Shown here piece after piece: positions 17,140 through 24,185 of a stretch of DNA of 24,683 bases; positions within the stretch are counted from its first letter, which is position 1; each line of letters opens with the position of its first letter. The stretch is from positions 1 to 24,683 of the forward strand of contig CALGRR010000021.1 of the NCBI GenBank assembly GCA_937880805.1, read 5' to 3'. The translations under genes were made by a program, and so were the position numbers. Under the pieces are notes generated by a model that made no database searches, was not told the origin of the DNA, and was given only the letters and a program-made list of their open reading frames with translations. This DNA comes from an uncultured Clostridia bacterium. GTDB taxonomy: Bacteria; Bacillota; Clostridia; Oscillospirales; Acutalibacteraceae.

Positions 17140-17475
17140 TTATTTCTGCGTTACCACAAGGTTTATGCATTCGGGGTAATTGCCCTGAAGCATTTCAAAT
17201 CCCGAAAGCATATATATAACATCGTTATCAATAAGCTTTTCATATCCCTTTGCAGGCCTGCATATAATCTTTGAAACACCGCCCTTGCCCTTCGCTTCAT
17301 CCATAACCAAAGGCTTTATAAAAGCCTCAGGCGGGTAACAGCGAAGCTTTGAGGCAAAGTTATAAAAAACAGTTGAAATCGCCGCACAAACAATGTCCGT
17401 GCCGAATTCTCCGAAATCTGCGTGACCTTTCATTTTAAGCTCGTAACTGTCAGGCTTGTATTTAACCGTAACCAT
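17140..17475 (-). CDS. prp: Phage-encoded Prp-like cysteine protease (111 aa)
   Basis: A 111-residue protein with ATG at 17475 behind AGGAGG. It matches the ribosomal-processing cysteine protease Prp (YsxB-like) family: GHADFGEFGTDIVCAAIS holds the catalytic pair H18 and C30, twelve residues apart as in S. aureus Prp (H22, C34), plus the conserved Gly-x-Asp-Ile-Val before Cys and a Ser four residues after it. The length is normal for the family. Host Prp trims the N-terminal extension of ribosomal protein L27. Here the gene sits between portal and scaffold, directly before two genes whose products carry the L27-type site. The likely job is capsid and scaffold processing during assembly. Family assignment is firm; substrate is inferred from context. 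Confidence 0.9.
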   Translation of the reverse strand: MVTVKYKPDSYELKMKGHADFGEFGTDIVCAAISTVFYNFASKLRCYPPEAFIKPLVMDEAKGKGGVSKIICRPAKGYEKLIDNDVIYMLSGFEMLQGNYPECINLVVTQK

Positions 17476-17489
17476 ATCCGTTTACCTCC

Positions 17490-19517
17490 TTAATTCGGCT
17501 GTGTCGAACTCTGTGCGTTTTCTCTTGCTCTCTTCACAAAAGCGTGTTCTTCGGGCTTTATTGCACCCGTCGAATCTGTCTGCACTCTTTCACCTGCAGG
17601 TGCTGTCGGTGCGGGTATCGCTATTCCCGCCATTGCCGCATTCTGCATTATTGCCGGCAGAACAGCGGGGTCGTGAGCCTGTGCCATTCCCATAGCAAGC
17701 TGTAAAAGTGCCGTAAACGCCTGCATAAGCGTTCCGTTCTTCTGAACTGTTGCCATAACATCGTCTTTGTTGTCAAAATCCATCATTTCAAGGCAGGCAA
17801 GCGCCTGCGTTGTGTTCTGCGGATTAAAGAACTGCAGCTGATAGAACTGCAATGCAAGCTCATTCTGTGAAAGCTTGTTATAAGGTGAAGCCTTTTGTGC
17901 TGTAACCTTTATATCGAATTCAGGCACCCTGAATCCCATATCCATATCAAAATCCGTGCCCTGCGGCTGCGGCTTGATTCTGCTGTTGTCATAAGGAATA
18001 AAAGAAGTTGCTCCCTTTGCACCGAGAATTCTGAACTGACGGGGCACATCGTAAAACTGCCTTATAAGCTCAATAACCATAAAGGTTATCTTGTTCATAG
18101 CAATATAAGTGGTGCTTATGTTATCTCTGCTGCCCTTGTTTCCCGCTTCCTGCAAAACGGCAAGAGCCGATGCCGCCGTAACGCCGCTTTGAGTTCCGCC
18201 GTTGTTAACATCTCTGTTGCCCGATGTTTCCTTAAGCATCGAAATCTGATTATTGAGGAATTCAACATATGTGCCGCTTAAACTGCTTATCTTGATTTCA
18301 CGAAGTGTTTCTTCGCTCATCGTCGTAACGTGCACAATTTCTTTTTCCCAGTCAGCAAATTCCTCAAGATTAACATTGCAGCTGTCGGTTGCAAAGTATC
18401 TCGGCTTGCTTGCCATCAGAGCGTTGCGGACTATTGCATTGTTGAGGTTATCAATGCTCACCTGCGTATCCTTGCAGATGTCTGTATATCCGTATCCGAA
18501 GGGCGAGCCTTCAATATCAAAAAGGCTGTCTATAACAAACGGATAAAGTCCGTGGTCATACCAACCCGTCTCCGCTATCGATTTTTTGATAACTCTTGTA
18601 ACAACACTTCCCGTTTCGGGGTTAACCGCAATTTCTCCCGTTTCGGGGTCAATGACAGGCTCTGTTACGGGTTCCGTTTCGTTCTCTGTTGCATAAAGAA
18701 CGGTATCGCCAACAAACTTGCAGTAATGCAGCTGTGTTTTGCCGCCGTAATTCGTGTGATAATACCAATCGATAACCTCGCTCTTTTCGCTTGTATCAAC
18801 GGCATCGTCAAATATGTATTTTGTAAGCTCGCTGTTACCCCCGAGCGTTTTGTTTTTAAGCTGCGGATACTTTTGCATAAGCACATCGTTATCAACAAGC
18901 TCAACGTGGAAAAGGTGCTTGCTCTTCTGAATGTCCGTTATACCCGGTTCCCAGAAAAGATTTATCGCATCAATCTTTTTGATGCTTATATCTCCGAGGC
19001 CGTTATGCTTTGTCGCATCCCAGAAAACGCCGTATATCGCCGCACCCTGCTTTAGCTTGTACCAACAGCAATCCGAATAAGTTGAGTGAAAATCGTTCTG
19101 CTCGAGCACAACGGGAATAATTGAAGAAAGCTTTTTTGCCTCTTCAACATCGCCCTCTTCTCTGGGCAGAATATTCGGTTCGGGGTATGCATCCTCCATA
19201 TCGGCGTGCTTTGAGGTTATAACGTTAAAAAGCCAGCCCGTTGCGGGAATATAACTGTTATCCGCTTTTTCGTCTTCGCCCTTGTTTACCGTCTTTCTTG
19301 TCTGTTCCCAGTGGCGGAGCTTCCACCACTGCTCATTCTCAACAATCTTGTCTTCAAGATTCTTTTTGCCCGCCTTGTATTTATCAAGAATTGTGCGTGC
19401 TTTCTGAACAGTTTCCGAGGTTATCTTCTTAACGGGCATCTTTTCGCCCGTCTTTTCGGTTATAAGCTCGCCTTCCTTGTGTTCGGGCACTGTGTTCGGT
19501 ATTCCGCTGTGCAGCAT
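17490..19517 (-). CDS. Portal protein, P22/podovirus-type (675 aa)
   Basis: A 675-residue protein with ATG 19517 behind AGGAGG, ten bases after the large terminase stop. The length fits the large podovirus portals. It has an N-terminal helical region (ARTILDKYKAGKKNLEDKI, then ENEQWWKLRHWEQTRK), a central part with YGVFWDATKHNGLGDISIKK, INLFWEPGI and SPFGYGYTDICKDTQVSIDN, and a stem/crown region rich in long helices (SGVTAASALAVLQEAGN, RQFYDVPRQFRIL). The C-terminal 80 residues are Ala/Met/Gln-rich and may form the crown or barrel. It would form the dodecameric DNA entry ring bound by TerL. The SGVTAASA-like segment recurs in portals of this group. Confidence 0.9.
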   Translation of the reverse strand: MLHSGIPNTVPEHKEGELITEKTGEKMPVKKITSETVQKARTILDKYKAGKKNLEDKIVENEQWWKLRHWEQTRKTVNKGEDEKADNSYIPATGWLFNVITSKHADMEDAYPEPNILPREEGDVEEAKKLSSIIPVVLEQNDFHSTYSDCCWYKLKQGAAIYGVFWDATKHNGLGDISIKKIDAINLFWEPGITDIQKSKHLFHVELVDNDVLMQKYPQLKNKTLGGNSELTKYIFDDAVDTSEKSEVIDWYYHTNYGGKTQLHYCKFVGDTVLYATENETEPVTEPVIDPETGEIAVNPETGSVVTRVIKKSIAETGWYDHGLYPFVIDSLFDIEGSPFGYGYTDICKDTQVSIDNLNNAIVRNALMASKPRYFATDSCNVNLEEFADWEKEIVHVTTMSEETLREIKISSLSGTYVEFLNNQISMLKETSGNRDVNNGGTQSGVTAASALAVLQEAGNKGSRDNISTTYIAMNKITFMVIELIRQFYDVPRQFRILGAKGATSFIPYDNSRIKPQPQGTDFDMDMGFRVPEFDIKVTAQKASPYNKLSQNELALQFYQLQFFNPQNTTQALACLEMMDFDNKDDVMATVQKNGTLMQAFTALLQLAMGMAQAHDPAVLPAIMQNAAMAGIAIPAPTAPAGERVQTDSTGAIKPEEHAFVKRARENAQSSTQPN

Positions 19518-19526
19518 ATTTCCTCC

Positions 19527-20987
19527 TTAAAATCTTCTCAGTCTTATAACGTTTTTGCCGTCTGAATACATATTCAGCGGGTCTTCCTGAGGTATTTCGG
19601 GTTTATGATGCATTCTCGGTGTTATCTGATTTTCCATAAGACCGTACCGAACGGCATCATATGCGTGGTCCTCTAAATCCGAGTTAATATCTTCAACATT
19701 GCTCTCATCATAAGTTAAGCTCGGAATTGTCCTTATAAAGTGTTTGCAGGTGTTGAAAACCTGCAGAAGCGGGTCGCCGTCTTCATCAAATGCAAGGTGA
19801 TAATGATATTGCATCTTTCCGGGCAATCTCGAATTGTCGCCCTTGCTGAAAACGATATAATTCGGATACATCGCCATTTCCGAAGCTATGCTTTTTCCTC
19901 TGCTTTCCTCAAAAATCGCAGGGTCGGCAACGCCGATAATCTTTCTGCCCTGCAGATTCGGGTCTGTATCCTCAATTTCTCTAATCTTTTCGGCAACCTT
20001 AATGTGGTTAAGCTCAATGCCCTTGTTCGGTGTGCCGTTTGTGCCGTAATATTCACGGATTATGTATTTGATTTTGTCGGGTGAAATCGCTATCCAGTAG
20101 CAGGCAAAAGGATGTGTATAACCCCAGTCAAAGCATCTTATAATCTTCCAATGCTTCGGCACGGGGAACGGATTAATAACGTGGGTCCATTTTCTGTCGT
20201 CATAATGCTCCGAATCGTTTCGCCATTCCCTGAATACCTGGCCGTCAAAGCTGTCCCAGGAGCCGTAAAGCAATGCATCTCTGTCCGCTTCGGGCATCAT
20301 TGCAAGCGAAGCAAGATAGTTCGGGTCATTTTCAAGAAGCTCCTTGTTGTCAAACACCGTTGCAGGAACAAAAATGCGGTCTCTTTCAAGCTCAACAACT
20401 TCGCCCGTCGGTGTTCTGACCTCAAGGGTTTCAATAACGGGTGTAAGAGGCGGTGCAACGGTTATAAATCTGTCCTTTACCCAACCGTGGCCAACTCCGC
20501 CCGGGTTCGTTGTCGCCCTCATATAAACTCTCGTTTTCTGGTCTGAAAGCGGCTTTTTGCTCGGTCTGTTTCGGCTGAACATATATGAATACTCATCGAA
20601 GGTGAAATGGGTAAGCTCGTCAAATGCAATAAAGTCGTATCGTTTACCCTGATAATTCTTTCGGTCCTTTGTGTACTGCATCGAGCCGAAATATATCTTT
20701 GCTCCCGAAGGAAATCGCCAAACGTGTTTGCTCTCGTTATATTTCGCTTTCGGGAAAGCAAGTTTATATATATCAATGGAACGGTCTATAAGCTCCGAAA
20801 GCTGCGGGTAAGTTTTTCTGAATATAATTGCTCTGTAATGCGGTATATGCACCTGCCTGAGTGCTTCCGTCAGCAGTGCATCGCTTTTTCCGCCGCCCGC
20901 CGCACCGCCGTAAAGTGCCTCATATTCGGGTCTGCTCTGAAACTCCGCCTGCTTCGGCTGCGGCTGCCAGATAACATTTCTGCTCAT
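19527..20987 (-). CDS. terL: Terminase large subunit, ATPase-nuclease (486 aa)
   Basis: The 486-residue protein has a Walker A motif GGAAGGGKS (residues 27-35) and a Walker B with catalytic acids at DFIAFDE (118-124). A coupling motif (RATTNPGG) lies near residues 150-160. The C-terminal RNase H-fold nuclease has acidic residues in FDWGYTHPF, GVADPA and DHAYDAVRYG. It packages DNA into the procapsid through the portal. ATG at 20987 overlaps the TerS stop by four bases (ATGA), so the two subunits are translated together. Confidence 0.96.
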   Translation of the reverse strand: MSRNVIWQPQPKQAEFQSRPEYEALYGGAAGGGKSDALLTEALRQVHIPHYRAIIFRKTYPQLSELIDRSIDIYKLAFPKAKYNESKHVWRFPSGAKIYFGSMQYTKDRKNYQGKRYDFIAFDELTHFTFDEYSYMFSRNRPSKKPLSDQKTRVYMRATTNPGGVGHGWVKDRFITVAPPLTPVIETLEVRTPTGEVVELERDRIFVPATVFDNKELLENDPNYLASLAMMPEADRDALLYGSWDSFDGQVFREWRNDSEHYDDRKWTHVINPFPVPKHWKIIRCFDWGYTHPFACYWIAISPDKIKYIIREYYGTNGTPNKGIELNHIKVAEKIREIEDTDPNLQGRKIIGVADPAIFEESRGKSIASEMAMYPNYIVFSKGDNSRLPGKMQYHYHLAFDEDGDPLLQVFNTCKHFIRTIPSLTYDESNVEDINSDLEDHAYDAVRYGLMENQITPRMHHKPEIPQEDPLNMYSDGKNVIRLRRF

Positions 20988-21370
20988 TCTTCTCTTTCCT
21001 TAACCTCCGCAATAACAACAACGCCCGTCTCTTCCTCATCATCGCCCGCATCTTTTGCGTTTTTGTCGGGCATCATTCCGAGCATCTCAAAATAAAGCTT
21101 TATATGGTCAATCTTTCCTCTTGCCGCTTGTGTCACAAGTGCCCTCCAGATATTCGCAAGCTCCGAGTTCGCATATTTATCAATCAGATATTTCATATAT
21201 CTGTTAAACTCTTCGTTATCAAGCCAGTTATAATAAGTCCTGCGGGGAATCTTGAGCTCTTCGCAAAGTGCTTTAACGCTCAAATCGTTATCGGGGCTGC
21301 AAAGCCTTTCCGCAAGCTTTTTCTGCTTTGGCTTTAATTTGAAATCTGTGCCGTTTTGTGCCACTTTCAC
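20984..21370 (-). CDS. terS: Terminase small subunit (128 aa)
   Basis: GTG at 21370 is chosen because GGGAG (21380-21376) lies five bases upstream; an in-frame TTG one codon earlier is too close to that site. The first 70 residues carry a helix-turn-helix: KQKKLAERLCSPDNDLSVKA, then CEELKIPRRTYYNWLDNEEF. This is the resolvase-like DNA-binding fold of small terminases of phBC6A51 type. A helical oligomerisation part and an acidic tail (DAGDDEEETG) follow. It recognises the packaging site and loads TerL. Overlap with terL supports the call. Confidence 0.88.
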   Translation of the reverse strand: MKVAQNGTDFKLKPKQKKLAERLCSPDNDLSVKALCEELKIPRRTYYNWLDNEEFNRYMKYLIDKYANSELANIWRALVTQAARGKIDHIKLYFEMLGMMPDKNAKDAGDDEEETGVVVIAEVKEREE

Positions 21371-21446
21371 CAACTCTCCCTGTAATTTTTCAAAAATTTA
21401 TTGTTATCAAAACCGCCGAATTCCTCCTGAAAAATGGCACACTTTC

Positions 21447-21540
21447 CGAAAAAAGGTAAAAAGAAAACCCCGAAGCCGTTAAGCTCCGAGGTTTCCGTAT
21501 TTAAGGAGGAGTGTATATGGATTCCCTTGCTGTCTTTTCT
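21447..21540 (-). ncRNA. Candidate small RNA (about 90 nt), antisense to the 20-codon plus-strand ORF
   Basis: The minus-strand promoter at 21545-21573 would start RNA near 21538, and the terminator hairpin would end it near 21450. No ORF of note lies between. The RNA covers the RBS and the first codons of the plus-strand small ORF (21517-21579), the arrangement of many type I antitoxin RNAs. It could instead be the late leader RNA in front of terS. Confidence 0.4.
21450..21494 (-). terminator. Minus-strand intrinsic terminator upstream of terS
   Basis: Stem positions 21483-21494 pair with 21465-21476 (12 bp, G-U pairs on the minus strand; the plus-strand copy would have A-C mismatches), with a six-base loop. 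On the minus strand TTTTCTTTTTACCTTTTTT follows. The asymmetry of wobble pairs and T-run shows that it acts on minus-strand RNA. It would end a short RNA starting near 21538, or a read-through of the upstream regulator gene. Confidence 0.8.
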
Positions 21541-21579
21541 ACAGTTTATATCTTAACACACCTTAAAGGTGAAATTTAA
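21517..21579 (+). CDS. Small plus-strand ORF, 20 residues, hydrophobic; candidate type I toxin-like peptide
   Basis: ATG at 21517 lies six bases after AAGGAGGA (21503-21510), the best RBS on the plus strand in this window. The peptide is MDSLAVFSTVYILTHLKGEI then TAA. Residues 3-15 are hydrophobic (a membrane-inserting length is marginal) and the end is charged. It faces the opposite way to all other genes and lies across a likely minus-strand promoter and terminator. I see no clear plus-strand promoter. It could be a type I toxin in a TA-like locus or a chance RBS and ORF. It is shorter than most known type I toxins. Confidence 0.4.
   Translation: MDSLAVFSTVYILTHLKGEI
21545..21573 (-). promoter_or_regulatory. 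Candidate sigma-A-type promoter on the minus strand
   Basis: Minus-strand -35 TTCACC (21573-21568) and -10 TATAAA (21550-21545) are separated by 17 bases. They match consensus at four and five of six bases. The predicted start is near 21538. Confidence 0.45.
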
Positions 21580-21590
21580 TGAAATCTTTT

Positions 21591-22031
21591 TCACTCTCTC
21601 ATTGTTTTATAAAATGCATCAAGTGCCTTTTTGTGCAGCTCATAAATCCGTCTCTCACTGTAATGCATTTCGTCCGCAATCTCTTCCATTAATTTGAAAT
21701 CGAGGTATCTTTTCTGCAAAAGCAAACTGTATGTAGGGTTCTTTAAGCTCTTTATAAGCTTTGTAACCCTTTCACGCACCTCAAGATAACCGTCATTCTC
21801 TCTGAGTGCCGTTTTTCGCATTGCTTCAATCTTTTCGCAAACTGCAACATACGGTGCATTTTCATTCTGTGAAACCGCACCGTCAGAAAAAGAAGCACGC
21901 AGGCCGTCTTTAACTCTTTTAAGCTCCGCCAGTTCGTCAATATTTCTGTCTGCCTGCTTTTTTGCATTCTCAACTCTTTCAAGATACCTGATAGTTTGTT
22001 GTTGTGTTTTTGTAAAATCCTTGAACGCCAT
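21591..22031 (-). CDS. ArpU/RinA-family phage late transcription regulator (146 aa)
   Basis: A 146-residue protein with ATG 22031; a weak purine run (AAGGGGG) lies 12 bases upstream. The N-terminal two thirds is helical and charged (YLERVENAKKQADRNIDELA), and the C-terminal 45 residues hold a sigma-70 region-4-like helix-turn-helix: LLLQKRYLDFKLMEEIADEM, then HYSERRIYELHKKALDAFY. This is the pattern of ArpU/RinA (DUF1492-like) proteins that turn on late genes in Gram-positive phages. It is the last gene before terS, separated by a terminator and a candidate promoter, as expected for a late switch. Its target promoter is not proven here. Confidence 0.82.
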   Translation of the reverse strand: MAFKDFTKTQQQTIRYLERVENAKKQADRNIDELAELKRVKDGLRASFSDGAVSQNENAPYVAVCEKIEAMRKTALRENDGYLEVRERVTKLIKSLKNPTYSLLLQKRYLDFKLMEEIADEMHYSERRIYELHKKALDAFYKTMRE

Positions 22032-22099
22032 ATAGAAACACTACCCCCTTGACATAACCTTTTCTCAGTTTATTTTGTAAAAAAATCTGCAACCGTAAT

Positions 22100-22190
22100 T
22101 TCCCTCTTGGGCTCCTTTGGCAAAGGAGCTGTCCGTAGGACTGAGGATTGTTTTCATTTCTTGCGGAGCAACAATTCCGAATTACGCATT
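22100..22190. repeat. Dispersed intergenic palindromic repeat, copy B
   Basis: It contains the TTCCCTCTTGGG part, an inner hairpin CTCCTTTGGCAAAGGAG, and the tail TTCCGAATTACGCATT (22175-22190). The tail overlaps the end of the Rep gene: the last Rep codons (Tyr-Asn-Ala-stop) are inside the repeat. No gene lies in the rest of the 150-base gap. Confidence 0.8.
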
Positions 22191-22949
22191 ATAACTCCGG
22201 TACCTGCCGGTGTGCATTCCCTTCCTTTCGGGTATTTTTATCATCACATATTTCTGATACGGAAAGCCGTATGCATCAACATCCATTTCAATGCTTGTTT
22301 TGGGAATATAATATCCCTTAACGGGCTTCGGATACTGTGTCCAACTGTCCGCCTCAATAATTTCCTTTGAAATTTCGGGCTTGATTAAATTCTTGCTTGC
22401 ATTCCATCTCTTTCCGCTTACAAGCTTGCCCTTGTAGCTCTTGCGGGTTTCCTTAACAAGATATTCCGCAAGCTTTCTGTAATCTCCGCTGCCGTCAAGA
22501 ACAGAGAAAAATGTTCTGCCGTAAGTCCAGAGGTCCTGAACGATTTTCGGATTGATTTCGGGAATAACGATATGATGATGGATTCTCTTGTTTTCGTATT
22601 CTGTAGCGTTAACATATTTAAGCTCTTTGCATTTAATGCCCATTGTTTTGAAAACACGGCGAAGCACACGCAGAAATCGTCTGATATTTTCTTTTGCTTC
22701 ATCTGCAGTCGGGTAATATTCATCGGCATATGTAAGGCGGCAATGGAGATCACCCTCGCCGAAATTTGCATTGAGAAGCCAGGTAAGCTTCTCAACCGCA
22801 TTTCTCTCGTTAACCTCTTCCATCTTTGCCGGAGTAAGGTTAACCTTTTCCGCCCTCTCACCCTTATCTTTCTTCCCGATGCGGGTTGAGTAATATTTTT
22901 TAACTTCTATCGTGTCCCCTGCTTTAACAATCCTCTTTATGTACGGCAT
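22182..22949 (-). CDS. rep: HUH-type rolling-circle replication initiator (255 aa)
   Basis: A 255-residue protein with ATG 22949 behind AGAGAGG. Features of HUH Rep endonucleases are: motif 1 CRLTYADEYYP (70-80); the metal-binding histidines IHHHIVIPE (H124 and H126); and a catalytic-Tyr motif LAEYLVKETRK (Y163). The order and spacing fit the REP ORF2/G2P-like family found in small phages and plasmids of gut bacteria. A Rep would nick DNA at an origin and start replication. No other replication gene (primase, helicase, polymerase) is present in this window, though they may lie outside it. The C-terminus ends inside repeat copy B. Single versus paired Tyr cannot be settled by eye. Confidence 0.82.
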   Translation of the reverse strand: MPYIKRIVKAGDTIEVKKYYSTRIGKKDKGERAEKVNLTPAKMEEVNERNAVEKLTWLLNANFGEGDLHCRLTYADEYYPTADEAKENIRRFLRVLRRVFKTMGIKCKELKYVNATEYENKRIHHHIVIPEINPKIVQDLWTYGRTFFSVLDGSGDYRKLAEYLVKETRKSYKGKLVSGKRWNASKNLIKPEISKEIIEADSWTQYPKPVKGYYIPKTSIEMDVDAYGFPYQKYVMIKIPERKGMHTGRYRSYNA

Positions 22950-22971
22950 TTTCTTTACCTCTCTGTAATAA

Positions 22972-23079
22972 ATCCCCCGTCTCCCTCCCGAGGGAAATGT
23001 CGCCGCAGCGACAAAGGGAGTAATTCAGCTTTTCAAAGCAATTAATTCCGAATTACGCATTACGCATTACGAATTATTA
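22972..23079. repeat. Dispersed intergenic palindromic repeat, copy C
   Basis: Contains CTCCCTCCCGAGGGA, the centre GTCGCCGCAGCGAC (a perfect palindromic stem), AAAGGGAG, and the tail TTCCGAATTACGCATT extended by another ACGCATTACGAATT (23046-23076). It is in the same orientation as copies A, B and D, and with B it brackets the Rep gene. Confidence 0.85.
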
Positions 23080-23157
23080 ACTCTCCGTGTCCTTAAGATA
23101 ATGGTTATACCAAGGCGGGCAAGCACCCGAACGGATGCTTCTTTGCGACGCTTGATA
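23077..23157 (-). other. Short open segment before Rep, possible remnant or leader peptide
   Basis: Minus-strand codons 23157-23077 are open (ending CPPWYNHYLKDTES and stop) but have no clear start or RBS. An overlapping frame starting ATG near 23173 ends after about 23 codons. This may be the degraded end of a gene or conserved leader sequence upstream of Rep. The rest of the 262-base gap (22950-23211) holds copy C and an A/T-rich stretch. Confidence 0.2.
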
Positions 23158-23211
23158 TTAACCTTTCAATGTTCATCGATTTTCGCTAATAAATAATGTA
23201 ATAAATAAGAA

Positions 23212-23673
23212 TCATTCTGTAATATTGTGTTCTCTACGCCAACGTTCGACATATTCCCTTGGTGTTCCAATATCATTGCCGTTCTCAAAAACTCTACCGC
23301 TTGAACTCATAAACGCATAACCGAAATATTTCGATGTCTGCCTAACATAATCATCAGGACCAGGGCAGAAAAACAGCTCTATTCCGAACGGACTATGCTT
23401 CGGCGGTTTTAAAAGCTCTTCAAGAGCTTTTAATATCTCGTCTGCGGTGCATCTTGGTGGTTCATTTATAAACGGTTCAAATCTTACAATCGAAGCAAAT
23501 GTATTTTCATCTGAAACATTCTTTTTCGGAAGAGCCGTAAATTTACTGAAAGAAACCTTAATATCCTTTGGTAATTCAACAGGCTTTCGCTCCATTATTT
23601 TCTCTGCCCGCTGTCTTAAAATCTTTGTGCTCTGCACATTTAAGAATTCATTTATCTCATCCGATACACTCAT
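23212..23673 (-). CDS. Hypothetical protein (153 aa)
   Basis: A 153-residue soluble protein with ATG at 23673 overlapping the preceding stop by four bases (ATGA). The first 40 residues are helical (SVSDEINEFLNVQSTKILRQ, RAEKIMERKPVELP). The middle has a Pro-rich segment (EPPRCTADEILKALEELLK, PPKHSPFGIELFF), and the C-terminus has DDYVRQTSKYFGYAFMSSSG and GTPREYVERWRREHN, which looks like a folded domain ending in an amphipathic helix. I do not recognise the family. Coupling to the 88-aa gene upstream suggests they act in one complex or pathway. Confidence 0.7.
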   Translation of the reverse strand: MSVSDEINEFLNVQSTKILRQRAEKIMERKPVELPKDIKVSFSKFTALPKKNVSDENTFASIVRFEPFINEPPRCTADEILKALEELLKPPKHSPFGIELFFCPGPDDYVRQTSKYFGYAFMSSSGRVFENGNDIGTPREYVERWRREHNITE

Positions 23674-23936
23674 ACCTCAACACCTTCCGATTTCAGCGTG
23701 TTGTCAACAACAAGTGCAACATAAAGCTCCTTGAATCTGTCCTTAACCGCCGTTTCCGCTTCAAGCTTCGCCTCAAGCATTGCAATTTTCTTTTCCTTTT
23801 GCTCGATTATTAAAAGACAATTATTTAAAAATTGTTTTTCACTTATCTCTCTCGGACTCAAAGCATTAAAAACGTTTGTTTGTGAAAGTCTGTTTTTTAA
23901 ATCCTGAATAAAAGCTTTTTCCGTATCTTTGTCCAT
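23670..23936 (-). CDS. Hypothetical coiled-coil protein (88 aa)
   Basis: ATG at 23936 has GAGAGGAGAG upstream. Nearly the whole protein is helical: DKDTEKAFIQDLKNRLSQ, then a turn near ALSPREIS, then LLIIEQKEKKIAMLEAKLEA, a clear heptad coiled coil, and DRFKELYVALVVDNTL. It overlaps the next gene by four bases. Likely a small dimeric partner of that protein. No family recognised. Confidence 0.65.
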   Translation of the reverse strand: MDKDTEKAFIQDLKNRLSQTNVFNALSPREISEKQFLNNCLLIIEQKEKKIAMLEAKLEAETAVKDRFKELYVALVVDNTLKSEGVEV

Positions 23937-23979
23937 TCCTATCTCTCCTCTTTAAATGTTTTTCTGAATCAATCCGCTT

Positions 23980-24185
23980 TCAGGCTCCCTCTTGAGGGAG
24001 CTGTCGCACAGCGACTGAGGGAGTTCGTAAGGAACGCTGTCCTCAGCGTTCCGTCTTAAGCCTTCTCCTTGAGGAGAAGGTGCCGCCGCAGCGGCGGATG
24101 AGGTGGCTTTATAACCACTCTTAACCGTGTAGGGCGGGATGCCCTCATCCCGCCGCATAATTCCGAATTCCGCATTACGAATTAC
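23980..24185. repeat. Dispersed intergenic palindromic repeat, copy D (compound)
   Basis: The longest copy. It carries CTCCCTCTTGAGGGAG, GTCGCACAGCGAC, GGAACGCT/AGCGTTCC (24031-24052), CCTTCTCC/GGAGAAGG (24061-24080), a CCGCCGC/GCGGCGG stem (24083-24097), and GGCGGGATG/CATCCCGCC (24133-24154), and ends in TTCCGAATTCCGCATTACGA (24161-24180). Extra hairpins compared with copies A to C show modular growth. An 80-codon ORF within it is a by-product of the repeat, not a gene. The stop of the next gene upstream (24182) falls in its end. Confidence 0.85.

Noticed and set aside
18330..19055. Plus-strand ORF of 241 codons opposite the portal gene
   Set aside because: Low-quality composition and no RBS; portal motifs are plain on the other strand.
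22049..22076. Plus-strand promoter-like TTGACA, 16 bases, TATTTT
   Set aside because: No plus-strand gene follows and the -10 match is only four of six; probably chance, though it could make RNA antisense to Rep.
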